Origin: Micrococcales bacterium
GTDB lineage: Bacteria > Actinomycetota > Actinomycetes > Actinomycetales > Microbacteriaceae
Direction: 5' to 3'
NCBI GenBank assembly: GCA_024639965.1
Contig: JAHEGC010000001.1
Coordinates: 178,450-233,434, forward strand
Length of the DNA stretch: 54,985 nucleotides
Shown: positions 8,980-18,210 of the stretch, one piece after another
How the letters are laid out: each line of letters begins with the position of its first letter
Numbering within the stretch: position 1 is the stretch's first letter
The notes under the pieces: generated by a model
What the model saw: the letters and a program-made list of their open reading frames with translations, nothing else
Database searches by the model: none
Told to the model about the DNA's origin: nothing
Translations under genes and position numbers: made by a program

Positions 8980-8985
8980 TAGTGT
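8980..8985 (+). promoter_or_regulatory. -10 hexamer TAGTGT, leaderless start of polyprenyl synthase
   Basis: TAGTGT followed by exactly 6 nt and then GTG 8992, with no Shine-Dalgarno: the spacing expected for a leaderless actinobacterial transcript. No convincing -35. Confidence 0.55.
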
Positions 8986-8991
8986 GGAAAT

Positions 8992-10101
8992 GTGACTTCC
9001 CCCAAGCCCGTGACTGACCGCGTGTCCGATGCACTCCGAGAGATTCTCGACCGCGGGGCGATTGAACTGGACACCATCGCGGCCGATGCCGAGTCCCTCA
9101 CGCACGTGGCGAGCTCACTCGTGTCGGGCGGGAAGCGATTCCGCGCTCGTCTCGCCTACTGGGGGTGGCGTGCCGCCCTCACCCACGGCGATCTTGCCGT
9201 CGACCCTGACACCGATCCCGGCCTCGACCGCGTCGTGACCCTCGCTACTGGACTGGAACTCTTTCATGCCGCCGCGCTCGTTCACGACGACATCATCGAC
9301 AACAGTGACACGAGGCGAGGAACACCGTCGGCACATCGTCAGTTCCACGCGCACCACCGCGAGAAGGGCTACGCGGGGTCGGGGGTCGACTACGGTTCGT
9401 CGAGTGCAATCCTTCTCGGCGACTTGCTTCTCGCGTGGGCCGACGATCAATTCCTTCGCACCGCACTCTCCCTGTCCGAGCAGGACAGGGATATTTTCGC
9501 GACGGAACTTCGCACCATGCGCCAAGACGTCACGGTCGGGCAATTTCTCGACAACCACGACACCGTGGCGTGGGCGTCGATTCCCCTCGACGAAGCGGTC
9601 GACCGCGCCCAACGGGTCGTCATTTATAAGTCGGCGAAATATTCGGTAGAGGCGCCACTGGCGCTCGGTGCCATCACTGCATCGGCCAGTCCGGCCTTGC
9701 TCTCAGCGTTGCGTGGGTTCGCGGTGCCCCTCGGATTCGCCTTCCAACTCCGCGACGACATTCTCGGCGTGTTCGGCGACCCCGAGGTCACGGGAAAGCC
9801 CGCCGGCGACGACCTTCGCGAGGGAAAGCGAACGGTCCTCCTCGCCATCGCGCGCCAACGCGCCGATCGTTCGACACGGGAGACGCTCGACGAAATCATC
9901 GGAGACCACAATTTGGGCGATGACCAAATCGCGATGATTCGGACAACGCTGACCACCACCGGTGCGCTCGACGAGGTCGAATCACTCATTGCGCGCTCTC
10001 GCGAGCGCGCCCTTCGCGTCCTCGACGACATGGGAGTCGATGGTGCAGTCGATCGCGAACTGCGGACACTCGCCTCCGCTCTGACGGAACGGGCGGTCTG
10101 A
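8992..10101 (+). CDS. polyprenyl (geranylgeranyl-type) diphosphate synthase
   Basis: Trans-prenyltransferase condensing isopentenyl diphosphate onto allylic diphosphates. 369 aa, full length. First aspartate-rich motif HDDIIDNSDTRRG (about residues 98-110), second QLRDDILGVFGD (about 252-263), GGKRFRARL near 46 and a KGKRT-like EGKRTVL. Chain length cannot be fixed by eye; by position it matches idsA2 (Rv2173) beside pknL. The product could feed undecaprenyl carrier, menaquinone or carotenoid synthesis. GTG 8992 lacks a Shine-Dalgarno and is probably leaderless. Confidence 0.9.
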   Translation: MTSPKPVTDRVSDALREILDRGAIELDTIAADAESLTHVASSLVSGGKRFRARLAYWGWRAALTHGDLAVDPDTDPGLDRVVTLATGLELFHAAALVHDDIIDNSDTRRGTPSAHRQFHAHHREKGYAGSGVDYGSSSAILLGDLLLAWADDQFLRTALSLSEQDRDIFATELRTMRQDVTVGQFLDNHDTVAWASIPLDEAVDRAQRVVIYKSAKYSVEAPLALGAITASASPALLSALRGFAVPLGFAFQLRDDILGVFGDPEVTGKPAGDDLREGKRTVLLAIARQRADRSTRETLDEIIGDHNLGDDQIAMIRTTLTTTGALDEVESLIARSRERALRVLDDMGVDGAVDRELRTLASALTERAV

Positions 10102-10177
10102 TCAGACACACCCTCGCCACCTAAGTCGATTAGCCGCCCCGCGCGTCCACAATCGAAGGGACGGGCAAGGAGGTGCG

Positions 10178-11110
10178 TTGAGCGTTTCGAGGAACGACGG
10201 GGAGACGTCGCCAATCTTCGACGGGCTGACACCCGGTGTCCCGACCGATTCTCGTCGTTCGCGCCGTGCCAAGCTCGCCGTTGCGGCTGCCGGCGCCCTC
10301 CCGATTATCGCCGCAGCGACGGCATCACTCGTTGCTGGTGCCACCACGCTCCCCGATGTCGACCCGACGAATTTAGCTCCCGCTCCCCCCGAACCGACGC
10401 CCGAGGAACTCGTCGGTGCGACCAGCGTTCTCGGCCACGTCACCCACACGGTTCTCTCCGGAGAAAGCCTGACCTCGATTGCCGAGATGCACGGCATACC
10501 CACGGCAGCGCTTCTCGCACTCAACGGTCTGTCGTGGCAGACCACCCTTCACGAAGGTCAGATCCTCGTGGTGAGCAAGAGCCATCGCAAGCCGCTCGCC
10601 GAGAAATCCGATTCCCTGCCGGGCCTCGAGGAAAGCCCGTTGCTGGAATCGGGAATCCGCGCAAACGACCTGTCCGGCGTTGCCGATGGTGGTGTCGTCA
10701 GCCCGATGTCCGCGGAGATGGCAACCAACGCGAGAATCATCATTCAGGTGGGTCGAGAGCTCGGCGTCCCTAACTACGGAATTGTCATCGCACTCGCCAC
10801 CGCGGCGCAGGAATCACACCTCCGCAACCTCGACTATGGGGATCGCGACTCCGTCGGACTTTTCCAACAGCGTCCCTCGTCGGGATGGGGAACAATCAGT
10901 CAGATCCGTGATCCACGTTATGCGGCACGCGCATTCTTCGGCGGTCCCGGTAGCCCCACACCCGGAGGAACCATGGGACTCCTCGACGTGTCCGGGTGGC
11001 AACACATGTCGGTCTCCAAAGCGGCACAATCGGTTCAGCGAAGTGCTTTCCCCGATGCGTATGCGAAGTGGGAAGTCAGCGCGTGGCACTGGCTTTTCGA
11101 CCTCACCTGA
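10178..11110 (+). CDS. secreted LysM protein with lysozyme-like C-terminal domain
   Basis: A 310-aa protein with a basic N-terminus (DSRRSRRAKL) and one hydrophobic segment (about residues 32-54, signal or anchor), one LysM domain (VTHTVLSGESLTSIAEMHGI to EGQILVV, about 88-132) and a C-terminal domain containing ALATAAQESHLRNLDYG and SVGLFQQRPSSGWG, typical of actinobacterial lysozyme-like proteins next to LysM. The Glu in AQESHL is the likely catalytic acid. Probable role: cell wall binding and glycan cleavage or remodelling. TTG 10178 is chosen because AAGGAGGT lies 3 nt upstream. Confidence 0.8.
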   Translation: MSVSRNDGETSPIFDGLTPGVPTDSRRSRRAKLAVAAAGALPIIAAATASLVAGATTLPDVDPTNLAPAPPEPTPEELVGATSVLGHVTHTVLSGESLTSIAEMHGIPTAALLALNGLSWQTTLHEGQILVVSKSHRKPLAEKSDSLPGLEESPLLESGIRANDLSGVADGGVVSPMSAEMATNARIIIQVGRELGVPNYGIVIALATAAQESHLRNLDYGDRDSVGLFQQRPSSGWGTISQIRDPRYAARAFFGGPGSPTPGGTMGLLDVSGWQHMSVSKAAQSVQRSAFPDAYAKWEVSAWHWLFDLT

Positions 11111-11153
11111 TACTCGCGGCGCGTCACCGAACCGACGAACTCCACGACCTCTT

Positions 11154-11159
11154 TACACT
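11154..11159 (+). promoter_or_regulatory. -10 hexamer TACACT, leaderless start of PASTA kinase
   Basis: TACACT, then 6 nt, then ATG 11166; no Shine-Dalgarno. Confidence 0.55.
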
Positions 11160-11165
11160 GGAAGA

Positions 11166-13079
11166 ATGTCCACCGAGCAGAGCGACCGCCTCGTCGGCAC
11201 CGTGCTCGATGGGCGCTATCGCATCATCTCGCGCATCGCCCGAGGAGGCATGGCGAAGGTGTATCTCGCCGAAGACGTGAGGCTGGAACGCCAGGTCGCG
11301 GTAAAAATCATGCACGACCACCTCACCGAGGACGGCGACGGAGACTACGCAACAAAGTTCATTCGTGAGGCGCGTCACACCGCGAAGCTCGCACACCCGA
11401 ACATCATGTCGGTTTTCGACCAAGGGCATGTTGACGGAACGCTCTACCTGGTCATGGAATATCTCCCCGGTATGACGTTGCGCGAGCTAATCAACGACTA
11501 CGGCACTCTCACGGTCGAGCAAGGACTCGATATCGCGAGCGCAGTGCTCCAGGGATTGGGTGTCGCCCACCGCGAAGGCATCCTTCACCGCGATGTCAAA
11601 CCGGAGAACGTCATTCTCGTCAACGACGGCCGAATCAAGATCGGTGACTTCGGTCTCGCACGACCCGTCAACAACGCCACCGACACAGGCAAGTCGCTCA
11701 TGGGGACGGTCGCGTATATTGCCCCCGAATTGTTGACGCGAACCCAGGCCGACAATCGAAGTGACCTCTATTCGGTCGGGATCATGTTGTACGAGATGCT
11801 CACGGGGAAGCAACCATTCGTGGGCGACACCCCGATGCAAATTGCGGTACAGCACGCACAACAGCCGATGCCCTTCGCGGCGGAGACGAACCCCACGGTG
11901 AGCCGAGCGATCGACGATGTTATTCAGTGGTCGACGCAGAAGAACCCCGAGGATCGTCCCCGTGATGCCCGCGTGATGCTCGATGCCCTCCGCCACGCGT
12001 TGACTCGACCGGACGGCGAGACCGCGGCGCCGACCCGAGTGATCGAGCCGGCGCTCGGAAGTGTGGAGGACAACCTCGAGACCCAACGCGCGATTCCCAC
12101 GGTCACCGCGACCGCCACCGCGCCACTCGTTCTCGACGAGCGTCCGGTTCGAGTCACGAAGCCCAACAAGCGTCTTTTTCTCATCATCGCGAGCCTGCTC
12201 GTCATTCTCCTCGGCGGAGGCTCCGGGTGGTGGTTCGTCTTCGGACCCGGTTCCGTGACCTCGAGTGTGGCCATCGCGGGTCTCTCCCCCGCGGCGGCGA
12301 CGGCGGCCCTCACCAACGCCGGTTTCGTTGTCGTGGAGCCCAACGAATCCGTTTACGATTCCGAAATACCCGTCGATGCGGTCGTGACGACAAATCCCGT
12401 GGTCACGTCGGGACTCCCCAAGGGAACCGAAGTTCACCTCGTGGTGTCTCTCGGCCCGGAGCCTCTAGCCTTCCCCGATTTCGCTGGAGTGACGACGGGC
12501 GACTTCACGACCCAACTCGCGGCACTCGGAATCGACGTCGTCGACACACTCCGCGCCTTCAGCAAGGGCGTGCCCGCAGGGCAGCTCGTGAGCGTCGAGT
12601 CAGAAGCCGGTGGAGCCATCAAGCCCGGCGACACCGTGTACGCGGGCGATAAGGTCACTCTCACCGAATCGATTGGCAAGATCCCCAACGTCTCGGGGCT
12701 TTCGCTCGCCGACGCCACCGCGACACTCAAGGCGGTCGAGTTGACGGTGTCAACGACAACGACTCTCGAATTCTCTATCGACGTGCCCAAGGGGTTCGTC
12801 ATCGGGATTCAATCGACGGGAAACATTCACCCTGGTGACGAGGTGACCCTCGTCGTGTCCAAAGGCCCCGAGATGATCGACGTTCCGGAGGTCGCGGGTC
12901 TCACCATCGCTGCGGCACGCGACCTACTCAAGAGCCTCGGTTTCACGGTCACCGTCATCACCGACATACCAGAGAAGCACTGGGGCCAGAGTTGGACGAC
13001 CGCTATCGACACCGACCCCGCTGCGGGAACATCCGCTCCGATGGGATCGAACGTCGACCTCCGTGGCGGTGCGAGCTAG
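11166..13079 (+). CDS. pknL: PASTA-domain Ser/Thr protein kinase (PknL-type)
   Basis: Membrane receptor kinase, 637 aa. Kinase domain about 15-280: glycine loop ARGGMAKV, Lys47 in VAVKIM, HRDVKPEN (141-148), DFG (161-163), APE after an activation segment containing GTVAYIAPE. One membrane span about 336-359, then four PASTA repeats (starting near 364, 431, 504 and 569) that in this family sense muropeptides or lipid II. Neighbours (polyprenyl synthase upstream; DAHP synthase, acyltransferase and acyl-CoA ligase downstream) match the M. tuberculosis pknL locus; the C. glutamicum PknL is known to carry PASTA domains. The frame is open far upstream, but the kinase N-terminus and the hexamer fix ATG 11166. 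Converges with lysE with a 3-nt gap. Confidence 0.92.
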   Translation: MSTEQSDRLVGTVLDGRYRIISRIARGGMAKVYLAEDVRLERQVAVKIMHDHLTEDGDGDYATKFIREARHTAKLAHPNIMSVFDQGHVDGTLYLVMEYLPGMTLRELINDYGTLTVEQGLDIASAVLQGLGVAHREGILHRDVKPENVILVNDGRIKIGDFGLARPVNNATDTGKSLMGTVAYIAPELLTRTQADNRSDLYSVGIMLYEMLTGKQPFVGDTPMQIAVQHAQQPMPFAAETNPTVSRAIDDVIQWSTQKNPEDRPRDARVMLDALRHALTRPDGETAAPTRVIEPALGSVEDNLETQRAIPTVTATATAPLVLDERPVRVTKPNKRLFLIIASLLVILLGGGSGWWFVFGPGSVTSSVAIAGLSPAAATAALTNAGFVVVEPNESVYDSEIPVDAVVTTNPVVTSGLPKGTEVHLVVSLGPEPLAFPDFAGVTTGDFTTQLAALGIDVVDTLRAFSKGVPAGQLVSVESEAGGAIKPGDTVYAGDKVTLTESIGKIPNVSGLSLADATATLKAVELTVSTTTTLEFSIDVPKGFVIGIQSTGNIHPGDEVTLVVSKGPEMIDVPEVAGLTIAAARDLLKSLGFTVTVITDIPEKHWGQSWTTAIDTDPAAGTSAPMGSNVDLRGGAS

Positions 13080-13082
13080 CGA

Positions 13083-13691
13083 CTAACCCAGCGGCATCAT
13101 CAAAAGACTCGCGGCGAGCCCGAACATGATGACGGCGATGATTGAGTCGAGTACTCGCCAGAAGGCGGGCTTCGCGATGTGAGGAGAGAGCGCTCGTGCC
13201 CCGTACGCGAGGCCGAAGAACCAAACGAAACTCGCGGTTGCCGCGCCGACTGCAAACCACCAACGACCGTCCCCGAACTGGTTAGCGACCGCGCCCAGGA
13301 AAACGACGGTGTCGAGATAGACGTGAGGGTTGAGCAACGAGAACGTTAGCGATGCGATGAGTGCAGCGCCGAGTGATGTCGAGCCGTTGGCTGCCGCGGT
13401 CAGTCCGCCCGCGCTCCGCGCACGCCGCAGTGACGCGATTCCGAACCACACGAGATAGGCCGCCCCAAGCCATCGAACGAGCTCGAGTAACCAGGGAACA
13501 CTGTTGAGAAAAGCACCCAACCCCGCCACGCCGACGACGATGAGCGTTGCGTCGAGAACTGCGGAGACCGCCGCAACCGCGAAAACGAACCGTCCGGTGA
13601 GGCCCTGTCGGAGCACATACGCGTTTTGGGCTCCGATCGCGACGATGAGAGAAATGCCGGTCAGAAAGCCGGCAACGACGGCGGCGATCAT
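13083..13691 (-). CDS. LysE/ArgO family amino acid exporter
   Basis: A 202-aa membrane protein of six hydrophobic segments. The N-terminal GFLTGISLIVAIGAQNAYVLRQG is the hallmark of LysE/ArgO lysine or arginine exporters, as is LTFSLLNPHVYLDTVV in the middle. Exports basic amino acids; substrate not decidable from sequence. The gene starts 9 nt after the DAHP synthase stop, so the two are co-transcribed. Confidence 0.9.
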   Translation of the reverse strand: MIAAVVAGFLTGISLIVAIGAQNAYVLRQGLTGRFVFAVAAVSAVLDATLIVVGVAGLGAFLNSVPWLLELVRWLGAAYLVWFGIASLRRARSAGGLTAAANGSTSLGAALIASLTFSLLNPHVYLDTVVFLGAVANQFGDGRWWFAVGAATASFVWFFGLAYGARALSPHIAKPAFWRVLDSIIAVIMFGLAASLLMMPLG

Positions 13692-13700
13692 GGGGACTGC

Positions 13701-15065
13701 CTAGGCGAGCACCGCGAGTTCCTCGGCAACGAGAAACGCGAGTTCGAGCGATTGCTTGTGGTTGAGCCGCGGGTCGCAGAGTGACTCATAACGAGACGCG
13801 AGAGTCTCTTCGTCGATCATCTCGGCACCTCCGAGACATTCCGTGACATCGTCACCCGTCAGCTCTACGTGGATTCCGCCGGGGAACGTGCCGACCTCAC
13901 GGTGCGCCTCGAAGAAGCCCTTCACCTCGTCCACCACGTCATCGAATCGACGGGTCTTGTAGCCGTTCGGGGTGGTAATTCCATTTCCGTGCATGGGGTC
14001 GGTGACCCACACGGGCAACGCGTCAGAGTTCTTGACCGCCTCGAGGAGAGGCGGGAGTGCGTCGCGAATGACTCCAGCACCCATGCGCGTGATGAACGTG
14101 AGTCGGCCCGGCGTGCGGTTCGGGTCGAGGATGTCAATGAGCTTCGCAACATCGTCCGAGGTGGTCGACGGGCCGAGCTTGACTCCGATGGGGTTCTGGA
14201 TCCGCGAAAAGAAGTCGATATGTGCACCAGTAAGTTCGCGCGTGCGCTCACCGATCCAAAGGAAATGCCCCGAGGTGTCGTAGGGGTTCCCGGTGCGCGA
14301 GTCGATTCGAGTCAGCGGTCGCTCGTAGTCCATGAGCAGTCCCTCGTGAGAGGAATAGAATTCGACGCGCTTGAGTGAATCGAAGTCGGCTCCCGCCGCA
14401 CCCATGAACCGGATTGCGCGGTCGATATCACGCGCGAGCGACTCGTAGCGCTTGTTTGCGGGGTTCTCGGAGAACCCTTTGTTCCACGAATGAACTTCGC
14501 GAAGATCGGCGAATCCACCCTGCGTGAACGCACGAATGAGATTGAGAGTCGACGCCGCGGTGTGGTAGCCCCGCAGGATGCGGTCGGGATCCGCGCGGCG
14601 TGACTCCTCGGTGAAGTCATAACCATTGACGATGTCGCCACGGTAGGCGGGGAGCGTCACGCCATCGCGCGTCTCACTGTCGCTTGAGCGGGGCTTGGCG
14701 AACTGACCCGCCATGCGGCCCATTTTGACAACGGGCATCGACGCGCCGTAGGTGAGCACCACGGCCATTTGCAGAATCGTCTTGACGCGATTGCGGATCT
14801 TGTCGGCGGTTGCACCGTCGAACGTCTCGGCGCAGTCACCTCCCTGCAGCAAAAACGCATCGCCACGAGCAACGCGGGCGAGCCGGTCGGTGAGTTGGTC
14901 GACCTCCCCCGCGAAGACGAGCGGCGGAAGCTTGGACAATTCTGCGGTGACGCGGTCGAGTTCCGCCGCATCGGCCCACTGGGGCTGTTGCTTGATGGGG
15001 AGCGCACGCCATGCGTCGAGCCCCTCCAGGACGGCGGGGTCGACGGTCACATTCGGTTCGGTCAC
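13701..15065 (-). CDS. aroG: class II 3-deoxy-7-phosphoheptulonate (DAHP) synthase
   Basis: First step of the shikimate pathway: phosphoenolpyruvate plus erythrose 4-phosphate to DAHP. 454 aa, matching the class II (plant/mycobacterial) type, with PQWADAAELDRV near the N-terminus, LLQGGDCAETF, MGRMAGQFAKPRS, DPDRILRGYHTAA, GERTRELTGAH, GVKLGPSTT and VTDPMHGN. GTG 15065 has TGGAGGA upstream. Synteny with Rv2178c beside pknL supports the call. Confidence 0.96.
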   Translation of the reverse strand: MTEPNVTVDPAVLEGLDAWRALPIKQQPQWADAAELDRVTAELSKLPPLVFAGEVDQLTDRLARVARGDAFLLQGGDCAETFDGATADKIRNRVKTILQMAVVLTYGASMPVVKMGRMAGQFAKPRSSDSETRDGVTLPAYRGDIVNGYDFTEESRRADPDRILRGYHTAASTLNLIRAFTQGGFADLREVHSWNKGFSENPANKRYESLARDIDRAIRFMGAAGADFDSLKRVEFYSSHEGLLMDYERPLTRIDSRTGNPYDTSGHFLWIGERTRELTGAHIDFFSRIQNPIGVKLGPSTTSDDVAKLIDILDPNRTPGRLTFITRMGAGVIRDALPPLLEAVKNSDALPVWVTDPMHGNGITTPNGYKTRRFDDVVDEVKGFFEAHREVGTFPGGIHVELTGDDVTECLGGAEMIDEETLASRYESLCDPRLNHKQSLELAFLVAEELAVLA

Positions 15066-15106
15066 GGGGTTCCTCCAGGCAACGACCCTTCCAGCCTATC
15101 GAAGCT

Positions 15107-15790
15107 TCAGTTCGCGGGACTCCGAGTGCGATGCACGCTCGCGTATTCGTCGACGTACTCCTGACCGGACAGCCCAGCGAGTTCGTACATGATCTCGTCG
15201 GTGATCGCGCGAAGAACGAATCGATCGTTTTCGTAGCCCTGGAATCGGGAGAAGTCGAGAGGCTGACCAAACACGACACCGACTCGGAGCACGGTCGGCA
15301 TCTTCTTCCCGATCGGCATCACCTTATCGGTGTCGATCATCGCTACGGGGATGACGGGCACGTTCGCATCGAGGGCCATGCGTGCAATTCCCGTGCGGCC
15401 GCGATACATTCTGCCGTCGGGGCTGCGCGTTCCTTCGGGGTAAATCCCGAGGAGCTTCCCGTCGTCGAGCACCGCAATTCCGGTGTTGAGCGCGTCTTCA
15501 CTCGCCTTACCGCCGGATCGGTCGATGGGAAGCTGTCCCGAGGCACGGAAAAACTGACGAACGAGCCAACCTTTCATGCCGCGACCGGTGAAATATTCCG
15601 ATTTCGCGAGAAATGTGACGGGGCGGTTGAGCACCAGGGGAAGGAACACCGAATCGATGAATGACAGGTGATTGCTCGCGAGAATCGCCGCACCCTCCGC
15701 CGGAACGTTGTCGATGCCCTTCACCCACGGCCGAAACACTCGGAGCAGAATCGGCCCGAGGATCAGGTTCTTCACCAACCAATAGAACAC
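15107..15790 (-). CDS. plsC: 1-acyl-sn-glycerol-3-phosphate acyltransferase family protein
   Basis: A 227-aa acyltransferase of the PlsC family that makes phosphatidic acid from lysophosphatidate. The catalytic NHLSFID motif (HX4D type) lies near residue 40, FFRASGQLPIDR near 82, and YPEGTRSPDG near 118. A short hydrophobic N-terminus suggests membrane association. Homologue of Rv2182c by position. Start GTG 15790, probably leaderless. Confidence 0.9.
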   Translation of the reverse strand: MFYWLVKNLILGPILLRVFRPWVKGIDNVPAEGAAILASNHLSFIDSVFLPLVLNRPVTFLAKSEYFTGRGMKGWLVRQFFRASGQLPIDRSGGKASEDALNTGIAVLDDGKLLGIYPEGTRSPDGRMYRGRTGIARMALDANVPVIPVAMIDTDKVMPIGKKMPTVLRVGVVFGQPLDFSRFQGYENDRFVLRAITDEIMYELAGLSGQEYVDEYASVHRTRSPAN

Positions 15791-15797
15791 AAACCCA

Positions 15798-15803
15798 AGA
15801 CTA
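15798..15803 (-). promoter_or_regulatory. -10 hexamer TAGTCT, leaderless start of plsC
   Basis: Minus-strand TAGTCT, then 7 nt, then GTG 15790; no Shine-Dalgarno. Confidence 0.5.
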
Positions 15804-15889
15804 ACGAGGAGAGCCAGAAATCGGTCCTACTGGCGAGGCACACCACCAAGTAGGCTGGTCGAAATCTTGCGCCAGCCAAAGGAGACTCG

Positions 15890-17716
15890 GTGAACGAAAC
15901 GCACCACGCCGCAATCGTGCGACACGATGAGGCTGCCAACGTCACGGATCTTCTGGAGTCGCGCGTCGTCGCCACCCCCGACCTGGTGTTGTTCTCCACT
16001 CCCCGCACCGACGGCGGATTCCACGGCGTGACCGTTCGAGAATTCCACCAACGGGTCATCGCACTCGCCAAAGGGTTCGCTGCCGCTGGTGTGAAGCCGG
16101 GCGACAAGATTGGCATCATGTGCCGCGTTCGATACGAATGGACACTCATCGACTTTGCGATGGCCTACGCCGGAGCGATACTCGTTCCGATTTACGAGAC
16201 GTCCTCTCCCAGTCAGATTGCTTTCGTGCTCGCCGATTCCGGTGCGAACGCGCTCATCCTGGAGAACGCTGAAATGTTTGCTCGCTACGACGAGGTGCGT
16301 TCCGAAGCGCCCGGCATTGGCGCTGTGTGGCGAATCGATCACGACGATCTCGAGGAACTGGTTGCCAAGGGTTCGGAGACGACCGACAAGGAGATTGCCC
16401 GTCGCCGCAAACTTGCCAAGGGATCCGACCTCGCGACGCTCATCTACACGTCCGGCTCGACGGGAACGCCCAAGGGCTGCATGCTCACTCACGCGAACTT
16501 TGTCGACACCATTCGCAACGCCGCGAAGGAGATGCACGAGGTCATCTACGTCGGTTCGTCGACCGTACTTTTTATCACCGCGGCGCACATCTTCGCGCGC
16601 GTCGTCAGCCAACTCGCGGTGTATGCGGGCGTTCACGTCACGCACCAACCCGATACCTCGTTGCTGCTACCGACCCTTCAGTCGTTTCGACCCACGTTCC
16701 TCCTCGCGGTACCCCGCGTATTCGAAAAGGTATACAACTCTGCCGAGCAAAAGGCCGAAGCGGGTGGCAAGGGGAACATATTTCGTCTCGCAACAAAGAC
16801 GGCCATCGAGTACTCGATGGCTCTCGATGCGGGGCACGTCCCGCTGGGCCTTCGCCTTAGATTCGCGGCGTTGGACAAACTCGTCCTCTCCAAGCTCCGA
16901 GCAGCGATGGGTGGACGCGTGGAGTTCGCGGTCAGCGGCTCGGCACCACTGGGCCTCCGACTCGGGCACTACTACCGCGCTCTCGGACTCAAAGTTCTCG
17001 AAGGCTACGGCTTGACGGAAACGACCGCACCCGTCACCATCAACGTCCCGAGTAAATACAAGATCGGGTCAGTCGGCCCCGTGCTCCCCGGGATTTCCGT
17101 GAAGATCGCCGACGACGGTGAAATCCTGGTTCGCGGGGTCAACGTGTTCGACGGATATTGGCACAACGACAAAGCGACCACCGAAACCTTCGATGGCGAT
17201 TGGTACAAGACGGGAGACATCGGCGCTCTCGACGACGACGGCTACCTCTGGATCACCGGCCGTAAGAAGGAGATCATCGTCACGGCCGGAGGGAAAAACG
17301 TGGCACCCAGTGTTCTTGAGGATCCGATTCGCGCGAACCCGCTCGTGGGCCAGTGCGTCGTCGTCGGCGACGGCAAGCCCTTCATCGCGGCGCTCATCAC
17401 TCTCGATTCCGACATGCTTCCGGCCTGGCTCGCGAACAACAAACTTTCGTCGACACTGACGGTTGCCGAGGCCGCCCAGCACCCGGCGGTGCTCGCCGAG
17501 GTTCAGCGTGCGATCGATCGTGCGAACACCGCGGTGTCTCGTGCCGAATCAATCCGCAAGTTCGCCATCCTCCCGATCGAATTCACCGAGGCGGGCGGCC
17601 ATCTCACACCGAAGATGAGCATTAAGCGCCACGTCATCGTCAAGGAATTCGCGAACGACATCGCCGCGATGTACGACGGGAACCCGGACACGTCAGGCAT
17701 TTCGCTCGGCAACTAG
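15890..17716 (+). CDS. long-chain fatty-acid--CoA ligase (FadD15-like AMP-binding protein)
   Basis: Adenylate-forming enzyme activating fatty acids to acyl-CoA. 608 aa with the AMP-binding signature YTSGSTGTPKG (186-196), GYGLTETTAP, YKTGDIG and GRKKEIIVTAGGKNVAPS. No ACP or thioester domain. GTG 15890 has AAAGGAGA 5 nt upstream; a TAGGCT hexamer about 35 nt upstream may be its -10. It ends in a 4-nt convergent overlap with def. Position matches fadD15 (Rv2187) near pknL. Confidence 0.93.
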   Translation: MNETHHAAIVRHDEAANVTDLLESRVVATPDLVLFSTPRTDGGFHGVTVREFHQRVIALAKGFAAAGVKPGDKIGIMCRVRYEWTLIDFAMAYAGAILVPIYETSSPSQIAFVLADSGANALILENAEMFARYDEVRSEAPGIGAVWRIDHDDLEELVAKGSETTDKEIARRRKLAKGSDLATLIYTSGSTGTPKGCMLTHANFVDTIRNAAKEMHEVIYVGSSTVLFITAAHIFARVVSQLAVYAGVHVTHQPDTSLLLPTLQSFRPTFLLAVPRVFEKVYNSAEQKAEAGGKGNIFRLATKTAIEYSMALDAGHVPLGLRLRFAALDKLVLSKLRAAMGGRVEFAVSGSAPLGLRLGHYYRALGLKVLEGYGLTETTAPVTINVPSKYKIGSVGPVLPGISVKIADDGEILVRGVNVFDGYWHNDKATTETFDGDWYKTGDIGALDDDGYLWITGRKKEIIVTAGGKNVAPSVLEDPIRANPLVGQCVVVGDGKPFIAALITLDSDMLPAWLANNKLSSTLTVAEAAQHPAVLAEVQRAIDRANTAVSRAESIRKFAILPIEFTEAGGHLTPKMSIKRHVIVKEFANDIAAMYDGNPDTSGISLGN

Positions 17717-18210
17717 CCGCGGAACCAGGCCGAACCGCGAATCGCACGCATCGCCTCTTTTTTTAACTCGGGGTCGAGCCCTTCGATGTACAGCCGACCG
17801 TCGAGGTGGTCGGTTTCGTGTTGGAGCGCCTGGGCCATCAGGCCCTCCCCCTGGAGTTCAATCGAGTGTCCGTCGAGGTCCGTTCCGGTGACCCGCGCCC
17901 ACGGATGACGAAGCCGGGGGAAAGTGAACCCGGGAACCGACAGACAACCCTCATCGACAAGCTCCGGTTCGCCACGAACCTCCACGAGCACGGGGTTGAG
18001 AATATAGCCCGATCGTCCGTTGACGTTGAAACTGAAAGCGCGAAGCCCCACCCCGACCTGGTTGGCGGCAAGTCCCGCTCGACCAGGCAGAGCAACGGTC
18101 TCGAGCAGATCCGTCACGAGCGCTCGAACCGAATCATCGACCTTCGTGATGGGGTCGGTAGCACTTCGAAGGACGGGGTCCCCGAAAAAGCGAATCTCGC
18201 GAATCGCCAT
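17713..18210 (-). CDS. def: peptide deformylase
   Basis: Metalloenzyme removing N-formyl from nascent proteins. 165 aa with all three motifs: GLAANQVG (46-53), EGCLSVPG with Cys89, and QHETDHLDG with the HEXXH-type metal site at 131-135. Start ATG 18210 overlaps the stop of the upstream ATPase gene by one base (TAATG). The 3' end overlaps the fadD stop on the other strand. Confidence 0.96.
   Translation of the reverse strand: MAIREIRFFGDPVLRSATDPITKVDDSVRALVTDLLETVALPGRAGLAANQVGVGLRAFSFNVNGRSGYILNPVLVEVRGEPELVDEGCLSVPGFTFPRLRHPWARVTGTDLDGHSIELQGEGLMAQALQHETDHLDGRLYIEGLDPELKKEAMRAIRGSAWFRG

Noticed and set aside
10680-11165. N-terminal extension of the PASTA kinase
   Set aside because: Overlaps the LysM protein gene out of frame, no domain, and the kinase has a good start at 11166 with a promoter hexamer.
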